From NCBI GenBank assembly GCA_009193035.1, contig SWDT01000204.1, positions 186,001-250,000 of the forward strand: a stretch of 64,000 nt of DNA. Direction: 5' to 3'. The notes under the pieces are model-generated. The model saw nothing but the letters and a program-made list of their open reading frames with translations. It was not told where the DNA came from and made no database searches. Position numbers and translations under genes: made by a program. Shown here piece by piece: positions 41,176 through 52,900 of this stretch; the stretch's first letter is position 1, and each line of letters begins with the position of its first letter. The stretch is from Halicephalobus mephisto (Eukaryota > Nematoda > Chromadorea > Rhabditida > Panagrolaimidae).

Positions 41176-43045
41176 GCACTTTCGGGATTTTGAGGAATAA
41201 TATTTCTCTCTAATATCTTCGTTGATATTGGTTCCATCAAGAAGACGATTTATCATCTTTAACACACGCCATTTTGTTTTAATATATCATCATGTGGGCT
41301 TTGAAAAAAACAAGGAGGAATTCGAAGTTGAATAGTTTCCTTGGTTTTTAGTTGTCCTTTTGTTTCTTGTCAATAGTAAAGTATATCACATTAGTAACAT
41401 TATTTTTTCTAAGTATTTTTGGTTCGGAAATCTAGTTGTTTTCGTTTTTATTTCATTATTGAATTGTTTAGTAACACTGCAAAAACTTTATGACAAATAC
41501 CAAGAAAAGAAACTAGGAAGCCAAATTTTTGGGAATTGAATTTCTGAGATAACTCCTCTGTCAAAGGACCAAGAAACTAGTTGAGGTTAGGAAAGTCCAG
41601 AATAGTGTTTTTTGGCTGACGGACTTGGCGACAATAGTTTCATATGCCAGAAAACGAACTAATGCATAATTTGATTTTTAGTACATAGAGGACTTCCAAA
41701 AAGCGCATTGCTCCTTTGCTGTTCCACTAGAAGCTTCTACAATCAAAACCATCTTCAAACGCCATGCTTATCTCAGACAAATACTTTTCTCCTTTGCGTC
41801 CGAGCCTCATGAGTACGATTGGCATTATCGCAATACCACTTATATTCACGCGACTTTCGGATGACCGTCTACTGGGGTAAATGAATGCTTATGCAGCCTT
41901 AGTACACAAGAAGCTTTTTCGGCTTGCTGTCAAAACTGATGATTTTACATGAAGTATATTTTGACCTGGTCTGAACCACGTTAGCTCAATCCGAACTGAC
42001 AGAATGTCTCTGACACGACCTACTTTTTATTTTTATTTCCTCTACTTCAGATCAAAAATCCGTGCAGGATTGAATTTCAACTTTTCTGGATTTTTCGGAA
42101 GAAAAATTGCTTCTTTTCTCGGTATAAAACTGTTTATTTATTTTCATGCTTCGGAATATTTTGATTTATCACCAGACCAAATTTTACCTTGTCTAAAATT
42201 GAGGAAATCTGAGAACCGAATTTTTTATGACGCCAATTTTTATTTCAGCAAGCTTTGAAAATCCGGAAAGACATAATCTCACTCCTGCAGGCGATTTTAG
42301 ATTTCATTTTATTTTTTAAACTATTTAATGAACTTATTTTTAAGTCTTTTTGATTTTGTGTCTGGAGGATTTTAAAACCACCTGGCATCGATGTTTGAAT
42401 ATAAATTGGCCGAATGTCTTTGGACTCACACCGACTTCTCGAAATCTTTCAAGTTATTATTTCGTTTTTTATCATTAATTTAATTAAATTGAAAATATTG
42501 AGTACATTTTGCAGAAACGAATTGCGTTTTCCTCGTCCATCTCCTCAGGCAAAGTTACTCAAAATCTGTTATCCACTGAGGAGTAATTGCATTCGGTCTC
42601 TGAACCCGTTTTAATCCATTTTTTGATTTACTTCTCAATCGTTTCTTGAAATGTCTATAATAATGACTATTTTAGTCGTAGAATCCAATATCGTTGTGTT
42701 AAAAATTATTAATTATAGCCGTCAAAATACACCTGTCATGGCTTTTCCGTGTTATTGGATATCTGAGATCGGTAAGGTATCTAATGCGTAGTATATCTTG
42801 AAATAACTCTTATAAAACACCTGAAAATAATCAGATGATTGTTTATTTTCTGTGCTTTTACATTGTTTATATTTCAACAATATTTCTTTTCGTTTCTTTG
42901 CGACCAAACGTGCCATTTTAAAAATTAAATTTGAATCAATTTCCAGGGATCAGGGTGAGATACCCCTATTAATTTTATGAATGGACCTCAGCTTTGCTAA
43001 ATATGTATTATTGAACCAGATCGACTGAATCTCTGATACTGAGGT
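41176..43045. other. Non-coding stretch upstream of the Srx-like GPCR
   Basis: No exon chain was found. The 84-codon frame at 42004-42258 is Phe/Tyr/Leu-rich, without motifs. The right part is probably the receptor promoter. Confidence 0.4.
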
Positions 43046-46000
43046 ATGCAGTACTACGAATACGAAGAAGATGGATGGTTTTCTTCCAAAGAAGACCCCT
43101 TCACGTCTGATGACCTTGTTACCGAAAGGTTTGTTTTAAATTTCTACTTTCTTGTTTCGAAAATCTGATATCAAAGCATGGCTCAAATGACAAATATAGA
43201 AGTGTATTTTACGCAGTTTTATCAAATTTCATATTCTTTGTTTTAGTAATGAGAGAAGTTGAGACAACATTGATTTTTAAATGTTATGTTCATTGAGTCG
43301 AAATAATATGTCAGATGTTTTCCAAAGTATTGTGTATACTCCTAAGGGTATAGGACTGAAAAGTTTTCTTTCTCCTTTTATTGGTGTTCTAGCAAGTGCT
43401 AAAATTTGACGACTGTTTCATTTGTGGAAAACCTGACTAGCTTCAATTGTATTTCCATTCATTGAAAAATACGGATGGATAACTTTAGGGATTTTAATAT
43501 GCATTTTAAAGTTTTGATTCCTGTTGCACTGAAATTGTTGAACTGGAAATTCCTTCCAACACTTTTTATAATTGCAAGAACACTATTTACATGTGTCTTA
43601 TTTGTAGATTTTCCTCTTGGACAAATATTATGTAAAAGCAGATAAATCTGTGACCGCTATCTAAACATAATCATCGTCGAATGGTCACTGATTTATTTGA
43701 GAGAAATTGATGTTTAGCTACTTTTTCGAAACGGTTTACTGCAGCCTATTTAGACGAATTGAAGATTCTTTATTTCACGACATAAAGCACTTGCTTTTTC
43801 CTTCGGAAGAGATTTACGCCACGCCTTCCTCTTAGCGCTTCTTCTGTTTTCAAGATGACTTTTTTAAATCTTGTCGAAATTTTACTCGTTTTACCATTGA
43901 TTCCATTTAACTCACCAACCACCTGTATTGATTGAAACTCTAGCATTACTCGTTTAAGTTATAAATTCTCCAAGGACTACCTTTCTTCGGCTTCCCTTCC
44001 GTGTGAATCTCGTTAACTGCATATTTCATTCGCTGAGATTTTGTCAGATTACGGCATAGTGCTTGTTATCCGTGTAATTGATCGAGGACTTTTGTCAGAG
44101 CTCCGATGAAGGGCCACAGTGTGCCCGAGTCTAACCAGACACTTCTCATCAGGTTTGTTCTTAGGATTATCTGAAAACTTTCTGAAATTGATATGTTTTC
44201 TAAAAACAACTTTGGGAACGTAAATTTCGTAGTTAATGTTTTTTGAATTACATTTCACCCAAGAAGACTCCGTTCCAATCCGTTGAAATTCTGATTCAAA
44301 TTTGAATTGGTTCCTTATCGGGGAACCACTTGGGAAATAAATCCATGTAAATACTCATTTCACGCTTTTTCCGGGAAGTAATCGAAAAATTCAGCTTTAG
44401 GTACTCATGCAAGTTAAAAGTCGCTTTTCCAACGGAAATATATTTAATTCATCATTTTGTATAGAATCCTACAACGTTGCTGGTTAAGTAATTTCAGCCA
44501 AAATTGCTTCTGAAATTACCAACCGATTATCTCAGAACTATGTGCGCAAGATTCTGAATTCTGGTTTTTCTTTTTGAACTTTATGGCATTTTCGCCTTTT
44601 TAATTCTTTCAACCTAAGTCACTGACAAATTGAAAGACACAAAGCTCTGTCGTCTAGTGTTAATTCTTTGATGAAAAACACGAAAGTTAACCCTCAACTC
44701 TAACGTGGCCTCTCATTTGTAGTCGACAATATAGAAACCCATTTCCATTCAAGACACAGGATTGTATTCCAATGTTTTAGCTTATATCCATTAACTACCT
44801 CGGGATTGGAAAAATCTATAAAGTAATTAACATGCTAACCTGTTTGAAATTGCAAATAGAAAATTTTCTGAAATAAAGCCGAAGATGGAGAAGTTGAAGG
44901 TTTTCCTTTCCTGTTCATTTTCTTTTTTTGACCTTGGGGAGAAGCAAAGTAAAATACTAAGATTAGAAACGTTTTGGAGTCGTTTTTTTAGTCTTCTTCG
45001 GGTCTCTAAAAATGTCATTGCCGAAGGCGAAATTGGGCAAAAAGCAAAGCCTATGCAATTGGCGGTGATGAATGGTGACAGTGTGGTTTGTTTTGCAGCG
45101 ATTTTAGTGCATTTTAGGAAGTTAAGCACTTCTAGGGATCCAGCATAAGACTTGCAGCTAGACTTGATTATAGAATATGTGATCAGAATTTTCCCTAAAA
45201 TATTCATATCTTGTAGGAGTACCGTTTTGGAAGCGTTTTTCTCAGAAGTTCCCACATTCATCAATTTTTGATCATTACTAATGGATATCAAGAGTTTAGT
45301 AGGAAAGTTAAAATTAAAGTTGCAGGTTTCATGCAATATCAGAGCAAGATTTTTGGTGCTTTCTTGTTGATTTAAAATTACCCTTTAGTCCAAATCCTAC
45401 TATTTGCATAAAATATGTAATGCGTTATATCTATAAAAAATTCAAAGTAAATGAGATTTTTTGATGCTTAAATTAACTTCATTGATTCAACCTGATTATG
45501 ATATATGAAGTTCATCTTTGAAGTTTTTAACCCTAACTTTTATTGTATAGAATTACAAGTCACAATATTTATTATTTTCAATAGCTAAAAGACATCATCA
45601 CTTATAATCCATAAATAAAACCAAATCTAAGAAGATAAAAACCACTTTACTACAAAATTAGTATTAAAAACGAATTTACGTTAGCCAAAATCCGTCAACT
45701 ATCCTTCCTAGATGCTGCGTGTAGATTACAAATTTGATTTTGATGTAAAATTCTTGATAGACGTAGGCACAGTAAAATTTTTTCTCATTTCTGGATAGCA
45801 AGCCTCGGAAGTATGTAAAAGACAAAACCACTCCAATTTAACGGAAGTATGTCTTATTTCCGTAGTTTGAAGAGGCCATCAAGTGGTCAGAGAAATCAAG
45901 AACATTGGGAAATGACAAGATCCATTTTGAGGAAATAAAAATTGGGGTTTTTTAGATCGGATGACCAGGCTCGGGACGACTTGATCGTAGTGGCAATATG

Positions 46001-47743
46001 GCTGGTTATGCTGACCTATGCCTTGGTATCAAACGTGCTCATCGTCTTCGGAATCCTCAAAAGTACAGCGATGAGGTCAGCGACGAGTTACTGGTTCATC
46101 ATATCTTTGGCTGTATGTGACATCGTCATGTGTATCATCAGTCTAGTTCATCTGGTACCAGCAACTGCTTTTCATAGTGATTTCGTCGAATATATGTCAA
46201 CACGCAACATCGTCATGATTTTCATCTATGACTTGTTTTGGTACACTGCTGTCCTCCAGCTTGGCTTGATGGCCGGAAACCGGTAAGCCTATTTTTAACA
46301 ACAGCTACGTGTCTTAAACAACATGTAGTTGTGAGGTTTTCTTTTCTGTTAAGTTTTTTCTATAAGAGAGCACTTTCAGTTTCGTTAGTATCGTATACCC
46401 AATGGAATACAAATGGATGTTCTCTCAAAATAGATCGATAATTATTTTAATTATTATGTATATTCTTGGGTTTCTGTCCTCGTTACCAACATTATTTCCT
46501 TGTTGCCATACTTTATGGAATTCAGATTACTATATTACTGTATACGATCCCATGGATACGTGGTATGAGGACTTTCTGGTTAAAGGTTTCTAAAAATAAC
46601 GTTCAGGTATAAATATGTCGATATGGGAGTAAATTCTCTCTCGTTAGTGATGATGGTATTTTCTTATGCTATCATTATTTACAAAGTCCGAGAAAGTGGT
46701 AAAGCTATGGCCAAGTATCAGTTAACAATCCGGACTCGGGTAGGTTCACAAAAAGTATGTTTTCTTCGTCTTTCCCTTATTTGATGTTAGACTAACAAAG
46801 TAAGCGATAATGATGAGGTAGAGTCCATTCTAGGAATGGATTAGAAATGTTGGAAGTTTGTCTAGACTTGGATATTAACAATTTTTAATTTTTAATTGAA
46901 ATGAATTTAAAGGCTGGCGTTTTTGAAGCTTATGGAGTGATGTCATGAGTTATATGGCTCTTGTTGTGGAACTTCTGTTTCAATCTGATGTTTTAGCTTT
47001 TGTTCCAACAACAAGCTGCTCAAATGAACGGTTCCTCCGAAGGCTGTACGCGGGCTTCTTCGTTGCGGCCTCCGCGTTCTCAAGTTTCAAAAAAGGAAAT
47101 GCGGTTATTTATTCAGGTTCATCTTCGATAATAAATTAACATAATATTCTATTTTTAGTTCTTCGTGGTATCAGTTGTCTTTTTAATTACATGGACAACG
47201 TGGCAGTGGCTCCCTTATATCTACCACTCAAAATGGGCCTATTTTGTCATGACTTCCCTGTTCTTCATTAATAACTCTGTCAATCCGACAGTTTATTTAC
47301 TCTTTAACACGCAACTAAGGCGAGAACTTCACTACCTACTTTGCAGGAAACATGCAATCGCTGCAGCTCAACATAGAAGGAAAAGAACTTTCCTGAATCA
47401 TCACGTAAATGTAACACATAATGGAGATGGAACAGAACTCCAGAATGGTACTTTACCGAGTTCCACTCTCAGCAACGCCAACGAAGTTTCCCAAAGCTCG
47501 AACTCTAGCTCCACAGAATACACTTTTCTCAAAGATCCAAGGAAATTCCTCATCCACAATGGTGGAGTTATTTCTAAGAAGCCTTCAAAGAGATCAAAAA
47601 ACAAAGCCAAAGATGTCACGAAAACTGTAACCAATGACGAGACTGCTCTAAATCCAGATTCTCCCCGTCTTGCATCTCCAAACCACATTGCCCTTTCAAA
47701 CAAAAACAGTATTGGTTCCAGTAAAGGATTCAGTATACTTTAG
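43046..47743 (+). CDS. Srx-like / class-A orphan GPCR with a long first intron
   Basis: Six exons join in phase to 476 aa: 43046-43128, 45956-46282, 46380-46562, 46607-46739, 46997-47116 and 47159-47743. Exon 1 encodes a short acidic, aromatic extracellular N-terminus (MQYYEYEEDGWFSS). It ends in phase 2, exactly what exon 2 needs, and no ATG is available in exon 2 before TM1. Seven TM segments follow. TM3 ends GNRFVSIVYP, replacing DRY with G-N-R-F as in nematode Srx chemoreceptors, and TM7 has NNSVNPTVYLLFN, a good N-P-x-x-Y. The ~150-aa C-tail is Ser/Asn/Lys-rich. The ligand is unknown. The first intron is 2.8 kb, unlike the other introns (42-257 nt). Confidence 0.84.
44827..45336 (-). other. 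Long open frame inside the Srx-like receptor intron
   Basis: This minus-strand frame of 169 codons is the longest unexplained open frame in the window. It lies wholly within the receptor's first intron. It has no recognised motif or membrane segment, and an 87-codon plus-strand frame overlaps it. It could be chance or an unrecognised nested exon. I do not assert a gene. Confidence 0.15.
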
Positions 47744-48111
47744 TTGTTTATTACGGTATATACTTTACGGGTATAGATAATTGCATCTCAACCAAAGTAT
47801 TTGTTTACATTTTTGGTTGTTCATGCCATGTTATTTCCCAATTATAAAGATTCTGAGAGTTTCATCTTTATTGAGTTAGTAATAATATTGCAATAGGTGA
47901 CGTCTCTTAGCTTAACATTAAACGGGAAAATTAAATCGTTTCAAAACTGGAATATTATAATATTAACATCTGTACACGCAAAACCATTTTGAAGGATTGG
48001 GAAAACGGAACAGATATGTCCAATTTATAATTTTCCGTTTCCCATTCTGTGAGAAAATGCAATTAATTACAAACGTTCCCGAACGTGACTTGGTTCTTCT
48101 TCTGGCTTGGA
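47744..48111. other. Spacer between convergent GPCR genes
   Basis: 368 nt of AT-rich sequence with the 3' UTRs of the Srx-like (+) and amine-receptor (-) genes. No other feature was recognised. Confidence 0.5.
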
Positions 48112-49937
48112 TTAACAAATATGATCCCAGAGTGATAAGATGAATCTTTGTTGTTTTCTAAGCTGGCGACACAGAGCTCGTTTAAATTCTCGGTTGAAAA
48201 CAGTGTAAATTACAGGATTTATCCCGGAATTACCTAAATTATGTGTTATGCTTGACGAAGATAATTGTTATTGCAACTTACAATATCCCAACCAGAAGAA
48301 GAACTTAAACACTACTGCTGGGGCGTTGTAACTGAAGGCCCCGAGTACGTAGAGCAACTAAAACCAAAGATATTGTAAACTGTTTATTTCTGGCCCATCG
48401 AAGCATGGATTAAGTTTAAAATTTGTAAAGAAAACTTACGAAGAAAGGGAGCCAACTGGCAATAAATGCCGTCAAGATAAGACCCAACAACATTGTCGCC
48501 TGTCGTTCCTTCGCCTTCAGTAATCTCCGTCTTTTGTCTGTAGACTTTTTGGTTTCTGGACGTTCATTCATTTTTTCTAATGACGAGAACCATTTGGCAC
48601 GTTTGGTATATAAGGCATTAAACTAAAAAAGTACGTGAAAATAATAAGAGACACATTGTGAATAACCTCAAAGAATTTTCGCTGTAGTATCCTTTTGGAT
48701 TTTCCATCACTAGTGGCATCTGTATTGTTATTATTACTTTTGGATGGGGACATTGAATAATCATCCCCTATCCCACTGCTGGAACTCCCGTTTTGGGATA
48801 TTGGTCTCACGTCCCCGTCGTTAGGAGAAATCAAGTCTGTGTGACCTGGCTTTCTCGTCTAAAGTATTAATTAACTAAAGTTCTCGTAAACGTATGGGAA
48901 CCCACATATCCATTGGCTGTGTTCCCTTGAACTACCAACGTCGTTTCCAGCAGGGGCATTTGAGAGTTTGTGATTGCTGTAATACCCTTTCTCATTAAAA
49001 AGTACAATTCCATTAAACTCATACCGGCAATTTTGTCAGTGTTCCTATTACTTTCTGCTAATTTCGCAGCAGCATTCATTCTAGATGCCGCTGCAAGTTG
49101 GCAGAGGGTCTTGTCGGTTCTTTCACTTTCCTTAAGGCGTTGACGGCTATGTTGTTTTGTTATTGCATAAATTCTCCAATAAACAATAATCAAGATGATC
49201 ACCGGAATATAAAATGAACCAAGGGATGAATATAGAACATATCCAAGTTCATTACTGACCGAGCATTCTCCTGGTTTTCGTGGTTGCCTCCAACCGAGGA
49301 TTGGTGGCATACAAATGAGTAATGAAACAGTCCATGCCACCCCTGGAAAAGCTCCGTTCAAAGTGCAAGGATTAGAGTTCAACTAACCTATCATAATTGA
49401 CATTCTTTGTGGGGTTCTCTTACTCGGATAGGTCAAAGGTTGAGTAACAGACCAGTACCTATCTAATGAAATAATGCAGATGTGTAAAATTGAAGCTGTG
49501 ACGAAAAGTACATCAAGTGCGAGCCAGAGTTCACACAAAATGTCTCCTAAATTAAAAAATTGTCTGGAGATAATTAAGAAAATCCACTTACCCAAAACCC
49601 AAACACCAATAATTTCGTAAGTCATTGTCAAAGGCATCACGAGAAGTCCTACAAGGAGATCTGCAATGGCCAAGGAAACAATGAGCCAGTTCTGTCTTTG
49701 ACTCCTTAGTTTGTGGTCGTTGTTGACTGTCAACACGACCAGTAGATTCCCTAGAACAATGACCAGCATCACAATCAACATGAAAGCAATCGTGATGAAG
49801 GCTGTTCCAAGCGAAAGACATGAGGGCCAAGGTGAATTGTTATCACAAGTAACATTCATCCACGGATATATCGTGTTGTCGGAGTTTCCTAAAGCTGAAG
49901 TTCCGGCGATTTCTTCTGTAGCCAGATCGAGATCCAT
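48112..49937 (-). CDS. Biogenic amine GPCR (tyramine/octopamine/serotonin type)
   Basis: Seven exons join in phase to 504 aa: 49937-49592, 49546-49388, 49342-48906, 48858-48667, 48622-48440, 48357-48282 and 48233-48112. Features are GNLLVVLTV in TM1, SLAIADLLVGLLVMPL in TM2, LALDVLFVTASILHICIIS with the amine-binding Asp in TM3, SLDRYWSVTQPLTYP, ICMPPILGWR in TM4, and SLGSFYIP with Ser residues in TM5. A long basic third loop leads to TFIA-type TM6 with SWLPFF, then SGINPVIYTVFNREFKRAL. The N-terminus has an NVT glycosylation site, and the C-tail is short. The pattern is that of invertebrate tyramine, octopamine or 5-HT receptors (TYRA/SER/OCTR group). I cannot choose among these without a tree. 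It couples to a heterotrimeric G protein at the neuronal surface by family knowledge. Confidence 0.88.
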
Positions 49938-52900
49938 TTTATCTGATCCCGTTCCTTAAGCTTGAGGAATAATTTGACGTCCCAGGACCAATTTTTTCTA
50001 CGCAATGATAATGACGATATCCAAGGAAGAACCGAGAAGCTCCATTATCAAAAGGCGGGCCAGTGACGACTAGCTTTTCTCAACGGAAAGAACAATCATC
50101 TTGTTCCGCATCCAATTCTGAAGTCAACCATATGATAATAACTATCTTCTAATACGTTCTGAAATTCCATATGAGTAAAATCTCAAAGCAAACTAAAGAG
50201 CCTCAATTAATTATTTTCGTGGTACTGCGCGACACGGAAATAACTAGAAGAAATGAAAAATTTATCCAAGAGAAACATATCAGAAAATTTCTTTCCGTCA
50301 ATCTCCGGATTAATAGTGGGAAAGAGCGGAATTCAAAATTTCAACGAAAATAAAAGAAAAACTTTAAGGCGGGCTCAATCTACAGAACTCAGTCATAAGC
50401 ATTATTATAAAAACAATAACTCGTAAAGTGTCAACATAGTACTTTTTAGGTTAAATAAAGATAAAACACCTGAAACAAATAAGAACGATCAATTAGGACT
50501 TCATAAGCACCTTCATGAAGAAAATTATAAGGAATCATTAGTTATAACATGAAAGAAGAAATTTCCAAAATAGAAACGCAAATCTAATGCTAGGATGCAA
50601 AACAAATGAAACCCAACAGGTATTAAAGTAACTCTGAGGTTCCATAATGTACTCTAGATACGTCTGGAAAGGTAAGGACAAATGAAACAAAAGGAGTTGA
50701 AAGACTCTGCGTGGCTTGGCTCTAAATCGGTCAATTACTCCAAAACACTCATGGATTCAAGAGGTTTCCGTTTCGCTCCTCTATTTCGAAGGCATCAGCA
50801 GTTTGTTCACAAACCGAACATTTATAGACTTTTATCAAGAAATTACATGACACTCAGTGTCAATGAAAAGACCGACAGTTTCTTCTGGAGCAAATGAAAT
50901 TAAAGACTGGGATGTCTATTGAAATTTCAGAATAAGTGTTTATGAAGCTTCTGGAAAATAGAGTGAAAATTATGTCTAGCTAGGTTTAGAAGGTGCTATC
51001 ATATTCTGTCTGGTCTGAAAAATATCTCGAATGAAAACATGTGGGGAATAAACAAAAGACAACTGTCATATGAAAACAAAGTCACATAGTGTAAATAACC
51101 AATGATAATCATAGATCTTTTTGGTACAATAATCCCTCGAAACAATTTGTTATAATATAAACGTAAATGAGGAAGTTAAAGTAAATTTTACTGTCACAAC
51201 AAAAAGTGAAAAATGAACTTTTAAAGGGCATCTCAGTTTACAGTTGACAATTGAAGACAAGCTAACCCTCAACCTCTTGACTACATTTTCAAGATGTGTA
51301 AGATAAAACGAAATTTCCTTAAACGGCAATTAGAAAATACGAAACTGCCTAAAGGAATCGTTAAATTAAGTTCTCAAATAATGAATGAACGTATTGGGGA
51401 AATCTGCTACGTACTTAAGCACAATAAACGTTAATGCCTTCTCATACGATAATTATAACAAGTTCACGCTTACGTACATAATGCCTGATGTCAGTTCAAA
51501 AGAAACAATGGAATTGTTTATGTAATTCTACATTTTTACACAGCTGTGAAGAAGAAGAAAAATCTGGTGTTGCCAGAATAAAACAAAATTCCGGGTCATC
51601 AATCGATATTAATTATACGATAAATTGTCTCCGGGATATAAGATTAATAAAGACACCACAGATTTATGGAGTTGTAAGTACAGAAATTATAAACAGGAAC
51701 AATTTCAAAAACAAAATTTGATTTCAAAGGCGGAAGAAGTATGTGCATATGTCAGAAGGCCAGCAGTAAATGAAGTCATGCTATTAATCACATTCTTAGC
51801 TAATAATGAACAAAAAACAACCAACTATAAAGTGACATTTAACTTTCTGAAAATACTATTATCACTAACCCAATTTGGGGGATAAGCTAATTAGATTGCC
51901 GGCAACCTGGGGATTACAAACTGACGTATTTTTAAAATCTATTCCAGAATATAAGAAGAAATTACTTTGGTTGTAAATTAAATGCTAAAAATTCACAAGG
52001 TTCAAAGCATCTTCGGAGGCGGATTAAACAATTATTGGATTAGTTCAAATTTAATCTTTAAAGAAAGATCAAAAATAAACACGATGAAATTTCCAGAATT
52101 AGCCAATAAAGCTTAATCTAAAATAAAAATTCACTCAATACTTTGGTGTCTTTGTAATTCCAGAGGCGGAATGCGGGAACAAGCTACCAATGGACTTCTC
52201 AGAAATCCCCCACAAATGAAAAGGTCTCTATTCCATCTGCAGACGAAAGAATATGAAAAGAAATTGTTTTTTGAATACAACTGCTTTTAACCTGGAACCT
52301 TATACTAGGTATGCATAACTAGTCCTTCCGTCTAGTGTAGCATTTGTGCATTAAACAAATCAAAAATAACTAAATACTGACTTTTGCAGATGAACGAGAC
52401 GTAGTTAACTTGATTTCTTCAGAAAAGGAAGTGTGCTTCGAGTACGGAAAAACTAGACGTAGTGAAATGAATCCCTCAGGATACAATCGATTAAGTTGTT
52501 TTGGTTTTCATCAACCCGTCTAATTTGTCCGTGAAGCCAAGATAATGGTAGAAGTGAAACACACGGAAATCATCTTAATTAAGGGAACGAGTAAGCCAGC
52601 TGAGACAAGCGCAATAATTATGGCACTGCCTCTGGAGAAGCTCCTGTTCTTGAAGTGACAGCAGAAGCATCTCCAACTCGTCTTCTTAATTTGAAAGTTC
52701 CCCGAAACTATCAATGATCACTCGTAGCTTAGGAGTCGCCAGATGAAAAAGTCGCGTGTTTCTGTTGACAGTTTGAGAGAAAAATTATAAACAAAAACTA
52801 TTCCTAGAAGAAACTTAATTAATATCTATGAGAGCACTTCATTGAGAAGGCGTCTTGATCACTTTATGCAAGAGAAAACTGAAGCCAACTTCATCCGAAT

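Noticed and set aside
42004..42258. Plus-strand Phe/Tyr-rich frame as a membrane protein
   Set aside because: The hydrophobic residues reflect T-rich sequence, with no clear helix boundaries and no splice context.
44049..44258. Minus-strand 69-codon frame in the receptor intron
   Set aside because: No acceptor or donor, composition typical of chance, no recognisable family.
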